Source of the DNA: Mycolicibacterium lutetiense | GTDB lineage: Bacteria > Actinomycetota > Actinomycetes > Mycobacteriales > Mycobacteriaceae | Direction of reading: 5' to 3' | Assembly: GCF_017876775.1 (NCBI RefSeq) | Contig: NZ_JAGIOP010000002.1 | Span: 1,612,001-1,676,000 of the forward strand | DNA length: 64,000 nt | In this document: in pieces, positions 27,123 to 35,673 of the stretch | Layout of the letters: each line of letters opens with the position of its first letter | Position numbering within the stretch: the first letter of the stretch is position 1 | Made by a program: the position numbers and the translations under genes | Notes under the pieces: generated by a model | The model's input: only the letters and a program-made list of their open reading frames with translations | Database searches by the model: none | What the model was told of the DNA's origin: nothing

Positions 27123-28861
27123 TGACCGCCGCGGCTGGCGGTGAGGTCACGATCCCGGCCGAGCAGGGTTCCGGAGACGGGCAATCCATGCAGGACGGAC
27201 AACTCACGCCCGAGGAGTCGGCGCGGTTGCAGGCCAACACCACGCTCACGCCGCAACAGCTGGACGCGTTGGCGCGCGGTGAGCTGGTGCTACCTGCCAG
27301 TCAGATGGAGTATCTGAACCAGGTGGCGCGCTCGCTGGATGGTAAGAGCACGCCCGAGATTCGGGCGCTGATGGATCGCCTTGGCGCCGATGGGGATCGG
27401 TTGCAGGACGCGTTGCAACTGGTGTCCAACGAAAACATCACCACGGTTGGCGCTGGTGGGCTGAAGGGCAGTTTCGAGTCTTTGCCGGAGGCGGTTCGCC
27501 GCGATCTGACCAAATACCCACTGAACACTCATGATTCGCCGGTGGGGGCCTACACCTCGGCGCGGCCTGAATTGCTTGACCTTGCGGGAATGGTGGAGCG
27601 GGGCAATCCGGCGTTGCAGCAAGGGTCGTCGTTCGATCAGGCGATGCTCAAGCAGGCCGAGATGATGCTGGATAACTCCAAGATCTCGGACAAGTTGCCC
27701 AGCGCCAACGTTCAGGATTTGGTGCCGTTCAACAAGGGCCAAGTCGATCCGACGTTGCAGGCGATGCTGTCGGCGGCCGGACGCGATCAGATGGCCCTGC
27801 ACGGCGCGCTGACCGGTGAACACGGCGACAGAATGATCGAAAACGTGTTGACCCGGCAATGGGCTGATGACGGGGCTGCAGCGTCGAACATGTTGACCGG
27901 CCTGGCCCCGGTCGCCGAAGCGACCAATCTGGCCGACCCAACCCAGGTAGCCCAGGCCACCCGCGCCGGGGAGATCATGCACGCGGTCGATCAGTGGGCA
28001 GGTGAAAACGCGCCCAAACTATTGGACATTGCCGGTACCGACGGCCAGTCGCTCGGGCAGGTCAATCCCGAACTGGCCCGCGGCCTGGCGGAAGCCAACA
28101 GGCCCTACATTGACGACATGCTGGGCAACAAACTCGACAACACCCTCGGCTTCGAGCCGTTGGATGACCTGAAGAAGCCGGAGTTGCCGGTCACTCGCGA
28201 CTTGTTCTCGGTGATCGACAGCGACAGACAAGCTGCCGAAACCCTAAATGCAAAGGCCTATTTGAACGGCATCCAGTACGAGGATAACTTCGAGAAATCC
28301 ATCGTCGCCGGTGAAAGTCCGAACGTGGGCGACTTGCATTCCGCGGGCACGATGCGCGGGGTTATCGAAACCGCAGCCAACATCGCCGACAACGACGCTA
28401 TTAAGTATGGCAATCTCGAAGATGTTCGGGCGTACGAAAGCCGCGGTGAATGGCTCGACGCCGCCAAGGAGTTGGGTGGACAAGTACCCGTACTCAAAGA
28501 GTTGCTCGATGGCATCGGCAAGATGCCTGGCGACCCCTTGAAGGAAATTTTCGTTGGTAATCTCCCCACACCCGATCCCACAACAGGGATCGCCACTACC
28601 ACATCCGAATCCCTTCAGTATTCGGTGGCATCCGAATTGCTCAATAACAGCATCGGTGACAAAAGCGCCTTTTCCCGACTCGGTTTGCTCGATGAATTCG
28701 GTAACCTCAAGGCGCTTGACAACGCTTCGATTCCCAATTTCCGGACTGCGTTTCTGGACTACTTCGCCGGTATTGATCCGAAGGTGGCGTTGAGTATGTT
28801 GCAATATCAGGCGGCTTACAGCCAAGCACACCCCACGGCGCAAAGCCACACCGGCGAGTGA
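27119..28861 (+). CDS. Large helical type VII-associated protein, C-terminal body
   Basis: A 580-residue soluble protein without signal peptide or membrane helix. It starts GTG ATG directly over the stop of the short WXG-like frame. The segment LTPEESARLQANTTLTPQQLDALARGELVLPASQMEYLNQVARSLDGKS (about residues 29-77) is the most distinctive and belongs to a family of large mycobacterial proteins found next to WXG100-like genes; the remainder is alpha-helical, with no recognisable catalytic motif. The last third (from about 28200) is visibly less GC-rich than the surroundings. A role as an ESX-exported or ESX-partner protein is inferred from context. Confidence 0.7.
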   Translation: MMTAAAGGEVTIPAEQGSGDGQSMQDGQLTPEESARLQANTTLTPQQLDALARGELVLPASQMEYLNQVARSLDGKSTPEIRALMDRLGADGDRLQDALQLVSNENITTVGAGGLKGSFESLPEAVRRDLTKYPLNTHDSPVGAYTSARPELLDLAGMVERGNPALQQGSSFDQAMLKQAEMMLDNSKISDKLPSANVQDLVPFNKGQVDPTLQAMLSAAGRDQMALHGALTGEHGDRMIENVLTRQWADDGAAASNMLTGLAPVAEATNLADPTQVAQATRAGEIMHAVDQWAGENAPKLLDIAGTDGQSLGQVNPELARGLAEANRPYIDDMLGNKLDNTLGFEPLDDLKKPELPVTRDLFSVIDSDRQAAETLNAKAYLNGIQYEDNFEKSIVAGESPNVGDLHSAGTMRGVIETAANIADNDAIKYGNLEDVRAYESRGEWLDAAKELGGQVPVLKELLDGIGKMPGDPLKEIFVGNLPTPDPTTGIATTTSESLQYSVASELLNNSIGDKSAFSRLGLLDEFGNLKALDNASIPNFRTAFLDYFAGIDPKVALSMLQYQAAYSQAHPTAQSHTGE

Positions 28862-28872
28862 GGAACACCGCG

Positions 28873-29751
28873 ATGCGTTTCGCCCGCGTGTGCGCAGCGG
28901 CGCTGCTCATGTTGTTGGTCGCCGCCTGTGGCGGCCGTGACGATACCGCCGCGCCGCCCCCTGTTCCTACGTTTGCCAACTGGCCTGCGACGTTGGACGG
29001 GTTTCGGTTCAGGTGGGCCGCGGAGCCGGGAATCGACTTGTTGTCCGGCCCAGCAGTGCCGCTGAGAGCGTATCTGGAGTCGCATCGGCTGGGGGATTTG
29101 ACCTCCAACCCCGACGATGCGTATCCGGGATTCAAGCGTGCGGTGCCATCGGCGGGAAAGCCGATCGATCAGCCGTCGTCTACTCTGCCGTTCCAGCTGT
29201 GGAGTATCCAACCGGCTACCCTCCCGGCATTGGTATACCTGCAACCGACACGGTTCTACGGGAACGAATACTTCCACATCCTCGATCTGACACCTATTGA
29301 CGGTGGAGGCTACCGGGCATACATCTGCGATGGGCTCTACAACGTTTTTCATGAGGCCGCCGACTCGCACAAGTTGCTTCCCGTCTACCGACCGGATGCG
29401 GACGTATTTGCGGTCGAAGTGTGGCGTGTGGAACTGACAGACACGCCGCCAGTCCCGCCGGGTGCACCCCCTGCTGCCGCAGCACCGCAGCAGGGTCGCA
29501 ATCCCGCGCCGCTGGGCGATGTGTTCGGCCCGTGGCGCATCACCGGGGCCAGCCCCAACACATCGTGGGGAGCCACTGACGGATCGGATCCCGAGGCCGG
29601 CGCCGACCCCGCCACCTCTCAACTCAGAGAGCGATGCCGCAATCTGATGCCCCACGATGCGGCCCAGCGGCAGGCCATCTACGCCAGTCGACTCGACACC
29701 CCACCCGTCGCCGAACCCGCGGTGCCAGGCTGGCCCGACAACGCGGCATGA
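28873..29751 (+). CDS. Lipoprotein of unknown function
   Basis: A 292-residue predicted lipoprotein: MRFARVCAAALLMLLVAAC carries a signal peptide with lipobox VAAC, so the mature protein would be anchored by Cys19. The body contains FRFRWAAEPGIDLLSGPAVPLRAYLESHRLGDL, which is repeated in the next, truncated gene. A proline/alanine-rich linker (PPVPPGAPPAAAAPQQ) precedes a C-terminal domain. ATG 28873 has AGGA eight bases upstream; an earlier GTG at 28858 overlaps the preceding stop but lacks a site. It probably belongs to the type VII-like operon. Function unknown. Confidence 0.8.
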   Translation: MRFARVCAAALLMLLVAACGGRDDTAAPPPVPTFANWPATLDGFRFRWAAEPGIDLLSGPAVPLRAYLESHRLGDLTSNPDDAYPGFKRAVPSAGKPIDQPSSTLPFQLWSIQPATLPALVYLQPTRFYGNEYFHILDLTPIDGGGYRAYICDGLYNVFHEAADSHKLLPVYRPDADVFAVEVWRVELTDTPPVPPGAPPAAAAPQQGRNPAPLGDVFGPWRITGASPNTSWGATDGSDPEAGADPATSQLRERCRNLMPHDAAQRQAIYASRLDTPPVAEPAVPGWPDNAA

Positions 29752-30011
29752 AACGCGGCATGCGGGCTACGGCTCTCGCGCGGCTGTGCGTTCTTGTTTC
29801 ATTGGCGGTCGGGTTGACGGGATGTCATAGCGGCGGCTTCGCATTTGAGCCGACCAAGTGGCCGGAGTCGTTGGAGGACTTCCGCTTTCGGTGGAGCGCC
29901 GAACCTGGCATCGACCTGCCATCCGGCCCGGCCGTGCCATTACGGGCATACTTGGAATCGCACCGCATCGGCGATATGACGCGCAACACGGACCTTGTCT
30001 ATCCGGGATGA
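29748..30011 (+). pseudogene. Truncated, frameshifted copy of the preceding lipoprotein gene
   Basis: The frame encodes 87 residues with a signal peptide and lipobox VGLTGC, then WPESLEDFRFRWSAEPGIDL and onward, about 80% identical to the same region of the upstream lipoprotein. It stops right after VYPG. In the shifted frame the next codons read TRAVP before another stop, matching KRAVP of the intact copy. So a one-base change plus loss of the rest inactivated it. The start overlaps the previous stop (ATGA). Best read as the decayed product of a tandem duplication; a short secreted lipoprotein could still be made. Confidence 0.75.
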
Positions 30012-30057
30012 CACGCGCTGTTCCCTGACACAGAACACCGCGCCGTCGATCTCGGCG

Positions 30058-31497
30058 TCAGTGCGTCGGCGTGCCGCCCGCCGGATTCGGGTGCGCAGCG
30101 GTGAACAACGCCGTCACCACCGCAAGCACACTGATCACCGCCGCAGCCGTGAAGGCCGCATGCACCCCGGGAAGATCCGGGGCACCGCCCGAATGCGAGG
30201 CCTTGGTCATGACCGTCACGAACAGCGCCGTGCCGGCCGCGCCCCCGACCTGTTGCAGTGTCGTGAGGATGGCGCTGCCATGCGAGTAGAGCCGGTCGGG
30301 CAGAACGCTCAGCGCGTCGGTCATCAACGGGGTGAACATCATCGACAACGCCACCATCATGACCGTTTGGAGGACAACCAGTTCCCAGACCGCCGACGCC
30401 CCCGACAGCATGGTGAATCCCCACAGGGCCACGCACAACGCCACCGACCCTGGTACGACCAACCGTCGGGCGCCGTGACGGTCGTAGGCCCGACCGACCA
30501 GTGGACCTGCGATGCCCATCAGCAGCCCACCCGGCAGGCTCGTCAGACCGGCGACCAACGCACTCTTCCCCAGCACATCCTGCACATACAGCGGCACCAT
30601 GATGATGGCACCGAACAGCGCCATGAAGCCGAGGACCACCAGGCCCAGCGACACCGAGAACCGCCGATAGGTGAACGGCCGAAGGTCCAGGAACGCGCGG
30701 TCACGTCGTTGCAGCTGTATCTGCCGGGCGCCGAAGATCAACATCGCCACCGCGCCGATCGACATCGGCACCCACGCGGGGACGGCCGTTTGACCGTGGG
30801 CGGATTCACCCATCAGCGACAGTCCGAACACCAAGCCCGCGAACGCCATCGCCGACAGCGGTACCGAGATGGGGTCGATGGGCGTCGGCTTCTGCCGTTC
30901 CTCGTCGACCCCAAGCCAGAGGAGACCGGCGCCGAGGGCCACCAGGGCGATCGGCAGCACGATCCAGAACATCCAGCGCCAGTCGAGCGAGCCGAGGATG
31001 AAACCCGACAACGTCGGTCCGATCGCCGGCGCGACCGCGATGACGATCGAGATGGTCCCCATCATCTGCCCGCGCCGGTCGGCGGGGATCAACGTCATGA
31101 CCGTCGTCATCAGCAGCGGCATCATGACCGCAGTGCCACACGCCTGCACGATCCGTCCGGCCATGAGTACCGCGAACCCCGGCGCGAGCGCGGCCACCAA
31201 CGTGCCGGTGCAGAACAAGGTCATCGATGTCAGGTAGATGCCGCGGACCGGGAACCGCTGCAGCAGCGACCCGGACATCGGGATGACGACCGCCATGGTC
31301 AACAGGAACCCGCTGGTCAGCCATTGCGCAGTGTTCGCGGAAACATCCAGATCGACGATCAGCGCCGGTAGCGCGACGCTCATGATCGTCTCGTTGAGGA
31401 TCATCACGAACGCCGAGCTGACCAGCAGCGCGATGATGACGTGAGCGCTCGACTGGGTGCGCAGCGGCGTCGCGGTGTCCTCCGCCCCGATGCTCAT
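30058..31497 (-). CDS. MFS drug-efflux type transporter (DHA2, 14-helix)
   Basis: A 479-residue polytopic inner-membrane transporter of the EmrB/QacA group, driven by proton exchange. The N-terminal segment FVMILNETIMSVALPALIVDLDVSANTAQWLTSGFLLTMAVVIPMSG holds the typical motif D1/C-like residues, and about 14 hydrophobic helices are visible with a central WAGE-less loop around DEERQKPTPID. ATG 31497 has AGGGGAGT upstream. It is divergent from the Baeyer-Villiger monooxygenase/TetR operon with a 191-base shared promoter region containing two operator-like repeats, so the same TetR protein may also control this pump. Confidence 0.9.
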   Translation of the reverse strand: MSIGAEDTATPLRTQSSAHVIIALLVSSAFVMILNETIMSVALPALIVDLDVSANTAQWLTSGFLLTMAVVIPMSGSLLQRFPVRGIYLTSMTLFCTGTLVAALAPGFAVLMAGRIVQACGTAVMMPLLMTTVMTLIPADRRGQMMGTISIVIAVAPAIGPTLSGFILGSLDWRWMFWIVLPIALVALGAGLLWLGVDEERQKPTPIDPISVPLSAMAFAGLVFGLSLMGESAHGQTAVPAWVPMSIGAVAMLIFGARQIQLQRRDRAFLDLRPFTYRRFSVSLGLVVLGFMALFGAIIMVPLYVQDVLGKSALVAGLTSLPGGLLMGIAGPLVGRAYDRHGARRLVVPGSVALCVALWGFTMLSGASAVWELVVLQTVMMVALSMMFTPLMTDALSVLPDRLYSHGSAILTTLQQVGGAAGTALFVTVMTKASHSGGAPDLPGVHAAFTAAAVISVLAVVTALFTAAHPNPAGGTPTH

Positions 31498-31601
31498 GCA
31501 CACTCCCCTTGTCGCCGCACTCCTCATGTGTGCGGCTACCCAGGGTAGGCGGGACACCTGTGGCCGTGAAACTCAATTTCCGCGCGCACACCCTGCCCAA
31601 G

Positions 31602-31654
31602 AGACGTACCGTCTGGCAAGATGCTCGACAGTCCACTGACAAGACGCTCTGTCT
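31602..31654. promoter_or_regulatory. Two operator-like repeats AGACG-N3-(C/T)GTCT
   Basis: AGACGTACCGTCT (31602-31614) is a perfect 5+3+5 palindrome. AGACGCTCTGTCT (31642-31654) matches it at 10 of 13 positions and has one mismatch in its arms. The centres are exactly 40 bases apart, close to four helical turns. They lie in the promoter region between the MFS pump and the monooxygenase/TetR operon and are good candidates for binding by the TetR protein encoded at 33509. Confidence 0.6.
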
Positions 31655-31688
31655 AGTGAGATTCTGACGACGCGAGGAGCACGACGAG

Positions 31689-33512
31689 ATGCCACAGACG
31701 GCCGCCCCGGGACCGCAGCCGGCGGAGTACGACGAGGACTGGGTGCGCGCCAAGTACGCGCACGAGCGCGACAAGCGCCTGCGGGCCGACGCCGTCGACC
31801 AGTTCGTCGAGGTCACCGCGGACTTCTCGCACTACGCCGATGACCCGTGGGCGCAACCCCTGCACCGCGATCCGGTACGCGACCACGTGCAGGTCCTGAT
31901 CATCGGGGCCGGGCTGGGCAGCCTGATCGCCGCGGCGCGACTGCAGGAGGCCGGCATCGACGACGTCCGGATCGTCGACACCGCCGGCGACTTCGGCGGC
32001 ACCTGGTACTGGAACCGCTATCCAGGCGCCCAGTGCGACATCGAGTCCTACATCTACCTGCCGCTGCTCGAAGAGTTGGGCTACATGCCGACGGAGCGCT
32101 ACGCGCACGGGCCGGAGATCCGCGAGCACCTGCAGGCCGTCGCCCGCCACTATGGGCTGTACCGAAATGCCTTGTTGCAGACCACTGTTACCGGCATGCA
32201 CTGGAACGGCGCCGCCGCGCACTGGCAGGTGACGACGAATCGCGGTGACCTGCTGACCGCGAACCTGGTCGCCGTCTCACCCGGATCGCTCACCCGGCCG
32301 AAACTGCCCGGAATTGCGGGCATCAACGAGTTCGGCGGGCACACCTTCCACACCAGCCGCTGGGACTACGGCTACACCGGCGGTGACGAGACCGGCGGGC
32401 TGACCGGACTGCAGGACAAGCGGGTCGGCGTCATCGGCACCGGGGCGACCGGGCTGCAGTGCATCCCGCACCTCGGCCGGTGGGCGCAGAAACTGTATGT
32501 GTTCCAACGGACTCCGAGCACCGTCGCCGAACGGAACAACCGGCCGACCGACCCCACCTGGGCGGCCAGTCTGATGCCGGGTTGGCAGCGCGAACGGATG
32601 GAGAACTTCACCCGCGTCACCTGCGGGGTCGAGATGGACCTCGATCTCACCGACGACGGATGGACCCGCAACGCGCTCGCCCTGACCGAACCAGCGGTGA
32701 TCCGCGAGACCGCGCGCCTGGGCCGGGAGATGACGGCCGAGGAAATCGGCGCCTTCCTGTATCGCGCCGACTTCGACGCGATGGAGCGCCTGCGGGCCCG
32801 GATCAGCCGGACCGTGCGTGACTCCGGGACCGCCGACGCGCTCAAGCCGTGGTTCAAGCTGAACTGCAAGCGCGCCGGCTACCACGACGACTACCTGGAG
32901 ACCTTCAACCGGGACACCGTCGAACTCGTCGACACCGACGGCCGCGGAGTGGAGCGGTTCACCGACACCGCCGTCGTCGTCGACGGGGTCGAGTACGAGC
33001 TCGACGCGTTGGTGTTCGCAACCGGCTTCGAGGTCGGCACCGAGTTCACCCGTCGTCTCGGGTTCGAGATCGTCGGGCGGGACAACCAGCGCCTCAGCGA
33101 CAAGTGGGCCAAGGGGATGCGCACCCTGCACGGTCTGCAGAGCCACGGCTTCCCCAACTGCTTCTTCCTCGGCTACACCCAGTCCGGGGTTTCGCCCAAC
33201 TACACCCACACCGCCGAGGAACGGGCCCGCCATTTCACCTACCTGGTCAAGACCTGGGCCGAACGCGGCGCGGCGACCATCGAAGCCACCCAGGAGGCCG
33301 AGAACGAATGGCTGGCGGAGATGAACGAGTCCACCGTGAAGCCCAAGGCGTTCTACGCCGACTGCACCCCGAGCTACCTGAGCTCAGAGGGTGATCGGGA
33401 CAACCCACACAGCATGCTGGCCAACAACTTCGGCGGCAAGCCCGTCGACTTCTTCGACATGCTGCACAAGTGGCGCTCCACCGGCCAACTGGAAGGGGTG
33501 AAGATCGGGTGA
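31689..33512 (+). CDS. Baeyer-Villiger monooxygenase
   Basis: A 607-residue FAD/NADPH enzyme that would convert ketones to esters or lactones. It is longer than the EthA-like enzyme in this window because it has an extra N-terminal arm (about residues 1-65), as in the cyclopentadecanone/phenylacetone group. Motifs: GAGLGSLIAAARL (FAD), FGGTWYWNRYPGAQCDIES, the fingerprint F-x-G-x3-H-x3-W at residues 215-225, and GTGATGLQCIP (NADPH). The stop overlaps the GTG start of the TetR gene (GTGA), so the regulator is made with its target enzyme. Confidence 0.92.
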   Translation: MPQTAAPGPQPAEYDEDWVRAKYAHERDKRLRADAVDQFVEVTADFSHYADDPWAQPLHRDPVRDHVQVLIIGAGLGSLIAAARLQEAGIDDVRIVDTAGDFGGTWYWNRYPGAQCDIESYIYLPLLEELGYMPTERYAHGPEIREHLQAVARHYGLYRNALLQTTVTGMHWNGAAAHWQVTTNRGDLLTANLVAVSPGSLTRPKLPGIAGINEFGGHTFHTSRWDYGYTGGDETGGLTGLQDKRVGVIGTGATGLQCIPHLGRWAQKLYVFQRTPSTVAERNNRPTDPTWAASLMPGWQRERMENFTRVTCGVEMDLDLTDDGWTRNALALTEPAVIRETARLGREMTAEEIGAFLYRADFDAMERLRARISRTVRDSGTADALKPWFKLNCKRAGYHDDYLETFNRDTVELVDTDGRGVERFTDTAVVVDGVEYELDALVFATGFEVGTEFTRRLGFEIVGRDNQRLSDKWAKGMRTLHGLQSHGFPNCFFLGYTQSGVSPNYTHTAEERARHFTYLVKTWAERGAATIEATQEAENEWLAEMNESTVKPKAFYADCTPSYLSSEGDRDNPHSMLANNFGGKPVDFFDMLHKWRSTGQLEGVKIG

Positions 33513-34120
33513 CCGAAACCGCTGATGCCGCAGCCGCCGGTGCGGCACCGAAACTGACCATGCGGGACCGGCACCGGCTGATGACCCGCGAACACCTGAT
33601 GACCGCGGCCTTGGAGGCCTTCGCCGAACGTGGCTATGTCGCGGTGACCATCGACGACATCGTGCGGCGCGCCGGGGTCGGGCGGGCGACGTTCTACCTG
33701 CATTTCGACAGCAAGGCCGCGGTGCTGCGGGAGCTCCGCGACACCCGGATGACGGTGTGGACCGAAGAACACGCCCCACGCGGCGGCGAGTCGGGGCGCC
33801 CCTCGATCCGTGCCTTCTTCGAGAAGGTGGTCGATTTCTACACGTCCGCCCCGGAGCTCTACACAGCCTTGCATCAGGCGCGCGCCGCCGACCCTGAGTT
33901 CGCCGCCGCACACCGCGCGACGATGGAAGCCGACGTGAACGACTGGGTCGCCGGCAACGTCATGCCCGGTGCCGCCGAGGGACGGCTCCGGCTGGCCATC
34001 GCAATGATGTACGCGATGGTCGATTCCTTCATGCATGTGTGGCTCGTCGAGGGGTGGCCGTTGGATCGCGAGGCCGCCATCGACGCGATGACCGACGCCC
34101 TGCACGCCACCATGCGCTGA
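33509..34120 (+). CDS. TetR family transcriptional regulator
   Basis: A 203-residue TetR-type regulator. The DNA-binding domain is at about residues 25-70 (FAERGYVAVTIDDIVRRAGVGRATFYLHFDSKAAVL) and the rest is a helical effector domain. Start GTG 33509 overlaps the monooxygenase stop. Being the second gene of the operon it probably represses its own transcript through the two AGACG-N3-GTCT repeats before the monooxygenase gene, and possibly the divergent MFS pump. The inducer is likely a ketone or lipid substrate of the enzyme; this is inference. Confidence 0.9.
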   Translation: MTETADAAAAGAAPKLTMRDRHRLMTREHLMTAALEAFAERGYVAVTIDDIVRRAGVGRATFYLHFDSKAAVLRELRDTRMTVWTEEHAPRGGESGRPSIRAFFEKVVDFYTSAPELYTALHQARAADPEFAAAHRATMEADVNDWVAGNVMPGAAEGRLRLAIAMMYAMVDSFMHVWLVEGWPLDREAAIDAMTDALHATMR

Positions 34121-34192
34121 ATGAACTCCGGGGAACGGTTCTGCCGCTAAAGTGCGTGCCGATCAGGCACCGAAAAGGGTGGGGGTAGGGCA

Positions 34193-35638
34193 ATGACGAG
34201 CGGAGACGCGGCGGCCACGGCGGGGATGCCACCGGGCGAAGACCACAAACCCAGACGTCGCGGCTTCATGCAGTCGCTGACCGCACTGTGTGTCCGCTAC
34301 GTCGAGCGGCTGATGCCCGATCCGTATCTGTTCGCGGTCATCCTCACCCTTCTCGTCGCGGCGCTGGTCGGGCTTCTGGTGCACGACGCCTCACCCAGCG
34401 GCATGCTCCAGGCCTGGTACGGCGGCGTCTGGGGATCGCAGAACATCTTCACGTTCGCCTTCCAGATGGTCCTGATCCTCGTGACGGGCTACACCCTCGC
34501 CGAGGCGCCGGTCCTGAAGCGGGCCATCGTCTACATCGCCGGCAAGCCGAACAACCAGGTCCAGGGGGCGCTCCTGTGCTTCGGCGTGAGTGCTGTTCTC
34601 TCCCTGCTGAACTGGGGACTCGGGCTGGTAGCCGGTGCGTTGGTCGCCCGGCAGGTCGCCAAGCGCTTCACCGACGCGCACTTCGGCTACCTCATCGCGG
34701 CAGCATTCATGGGCTTCATCATCTGGACACAGGGACTTTCGTCGTCGATCGCGCTGGCCAACACCGACGACAGCAGCCCGATCAACGTGATCCACAAACT
34801 GACCGGCATCACCGTGCCGCTGCAGCTGACCATCTTCCAGCCCTACAGCTGGCTGTCGGTCATCGTGGTGTTGGCTCTACTCGCCCTGGCGATCTGGCGG
34901 ATGGAGCCGGCGGAGAGCCTGGCACCCGATCCGGCGGTGTTCGAGGACGAGGAGCAACCGGAGGACAAAGCCTCGCCCGGCAAGCGAACGTTCGCCGAAT
35001 GGCTCGAAGACCTGTGGATTCTCAACGTCCTTGTATTCGCCGCAGGCATGGCCTATTTCGTCCTCAGCGGATTCGCCCTGAACATCGCCTCGATGATCAT
35101 GCTGTTCACGATCACCAGTGCACTGCTGCACCGCACCCCGATCCGGTTCATCCGGGCCTTCACCGGTGCCGCGAAGGTCTCCGGACCGCTGCTCCTGCAG
35201 TATCCGCTGTACGGCGGTCTGGTCGGCTTGCTGGGTTATCAAGCGGCCGAAGGGGTCAAGCCACTGCAGACCCTGCTCGCCGAGATGCTCGTGAACGGTG
35301 CGACGCAGTACACACTGCCGTTCCTCACCTTCATCGGATCGTTGATCATCAGCCTGTTCGTGCCGTCGGGTGGCGGTCACTGGGCGGTGCAGGGCCCGAT
35401 CGCCGTCGACTCGGCACTGGCGCTCGGCCAGGACTCACCGGCGTATCTGGGGTTGATCTCCATGGCGGTCGCCGTCGGCGAGGGTGTTGCGAACATGATC
35501 CAGCCGTTCTGGTTACTCCCCCTGCTGGCCATCGCGAAACTCAATGTCCGCCAAGTCATGGGCTTTACCGTCGTCGCGTTCTTGATCGGGGTGGTGGTGT
35601 TGGGTGCCACCACCCTCATCGCACCGTTCGTCATTTGA
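34193..35638 (+). CDS. atoE: Short-chain fatty acid transporter (AtoE family)
   Basis: A 481-residue inner-membrane protein of the AtoE family, which imports short-chain fatty acids such as butyrate. About 12 hydrophobic helices are visible; family features include LMPDPYLFAVILTLLVA, the LNWGLGLVAGALVARQVAKR segment and the conserved loop FVPSGGGHWAVQGP near residue 390. A hydrophilic, acidic loop (about residues 240-268) divides the protein. ATG 34193 follows GGGGGTAGGG. It stands 72 bases after the TetR gene; a small hairpin (GTGCC/GGCAC) lies between them, so separate transcription is possible. Confidence 0.88.
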   Translation: MTSGDAAATAGMPPGEDHKPRRRGFMQSLTALCVRYVERLMPDPYLFAVILTLLVAALVGLLVHDASPSGMLQAWYGGVWGSQNIFTFAFQMVLILVTGYTLAEAPVLKRAIVYIAGKPNNQVQGALLCFGVSAVLSLLNWGLGLVAGALVARQVAKRFTDAHFGYLIAAAFMGFIIWTQGLSSSIALANTDDSSPINVIHKLTGITVPLQLTIFQPYSWLSVIVVLALLALAIWRMEPAESLAPDPAVFEDEEQPEDKASPGKRTFAEWLEDLWILNVLVFAAGMAYFVLSGFALNIASMIMLFTITSALLHRTPIRFIRAFTGAAKVSGPLLLQYPLYGGLVGLLGYQAAEGVKPLQTLLAEMLVNGATQYTLPFLTFIGSLIISLFVPSGGGHWAVQGPIAVDSALALGQDSPAYLGLISMAVAVGEGVANMIQPFWLLPLLAIAKLNVRQVMGFTVVAFLIGVVVLGATTLIAPFVI

Positions 35639-35673
35639 CCCCGAGCGCCACCTCACCCGGTTAGGGTCGGAAA

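Noticed and set aside
29995..31371. 458-codon plus-strand ORF over the MFS transporter gene
   Set aside because: The translation is extremely rich in R, H, D and Q with no domain, and the opposite strand encodes an unmistakable 14-helix transporter.
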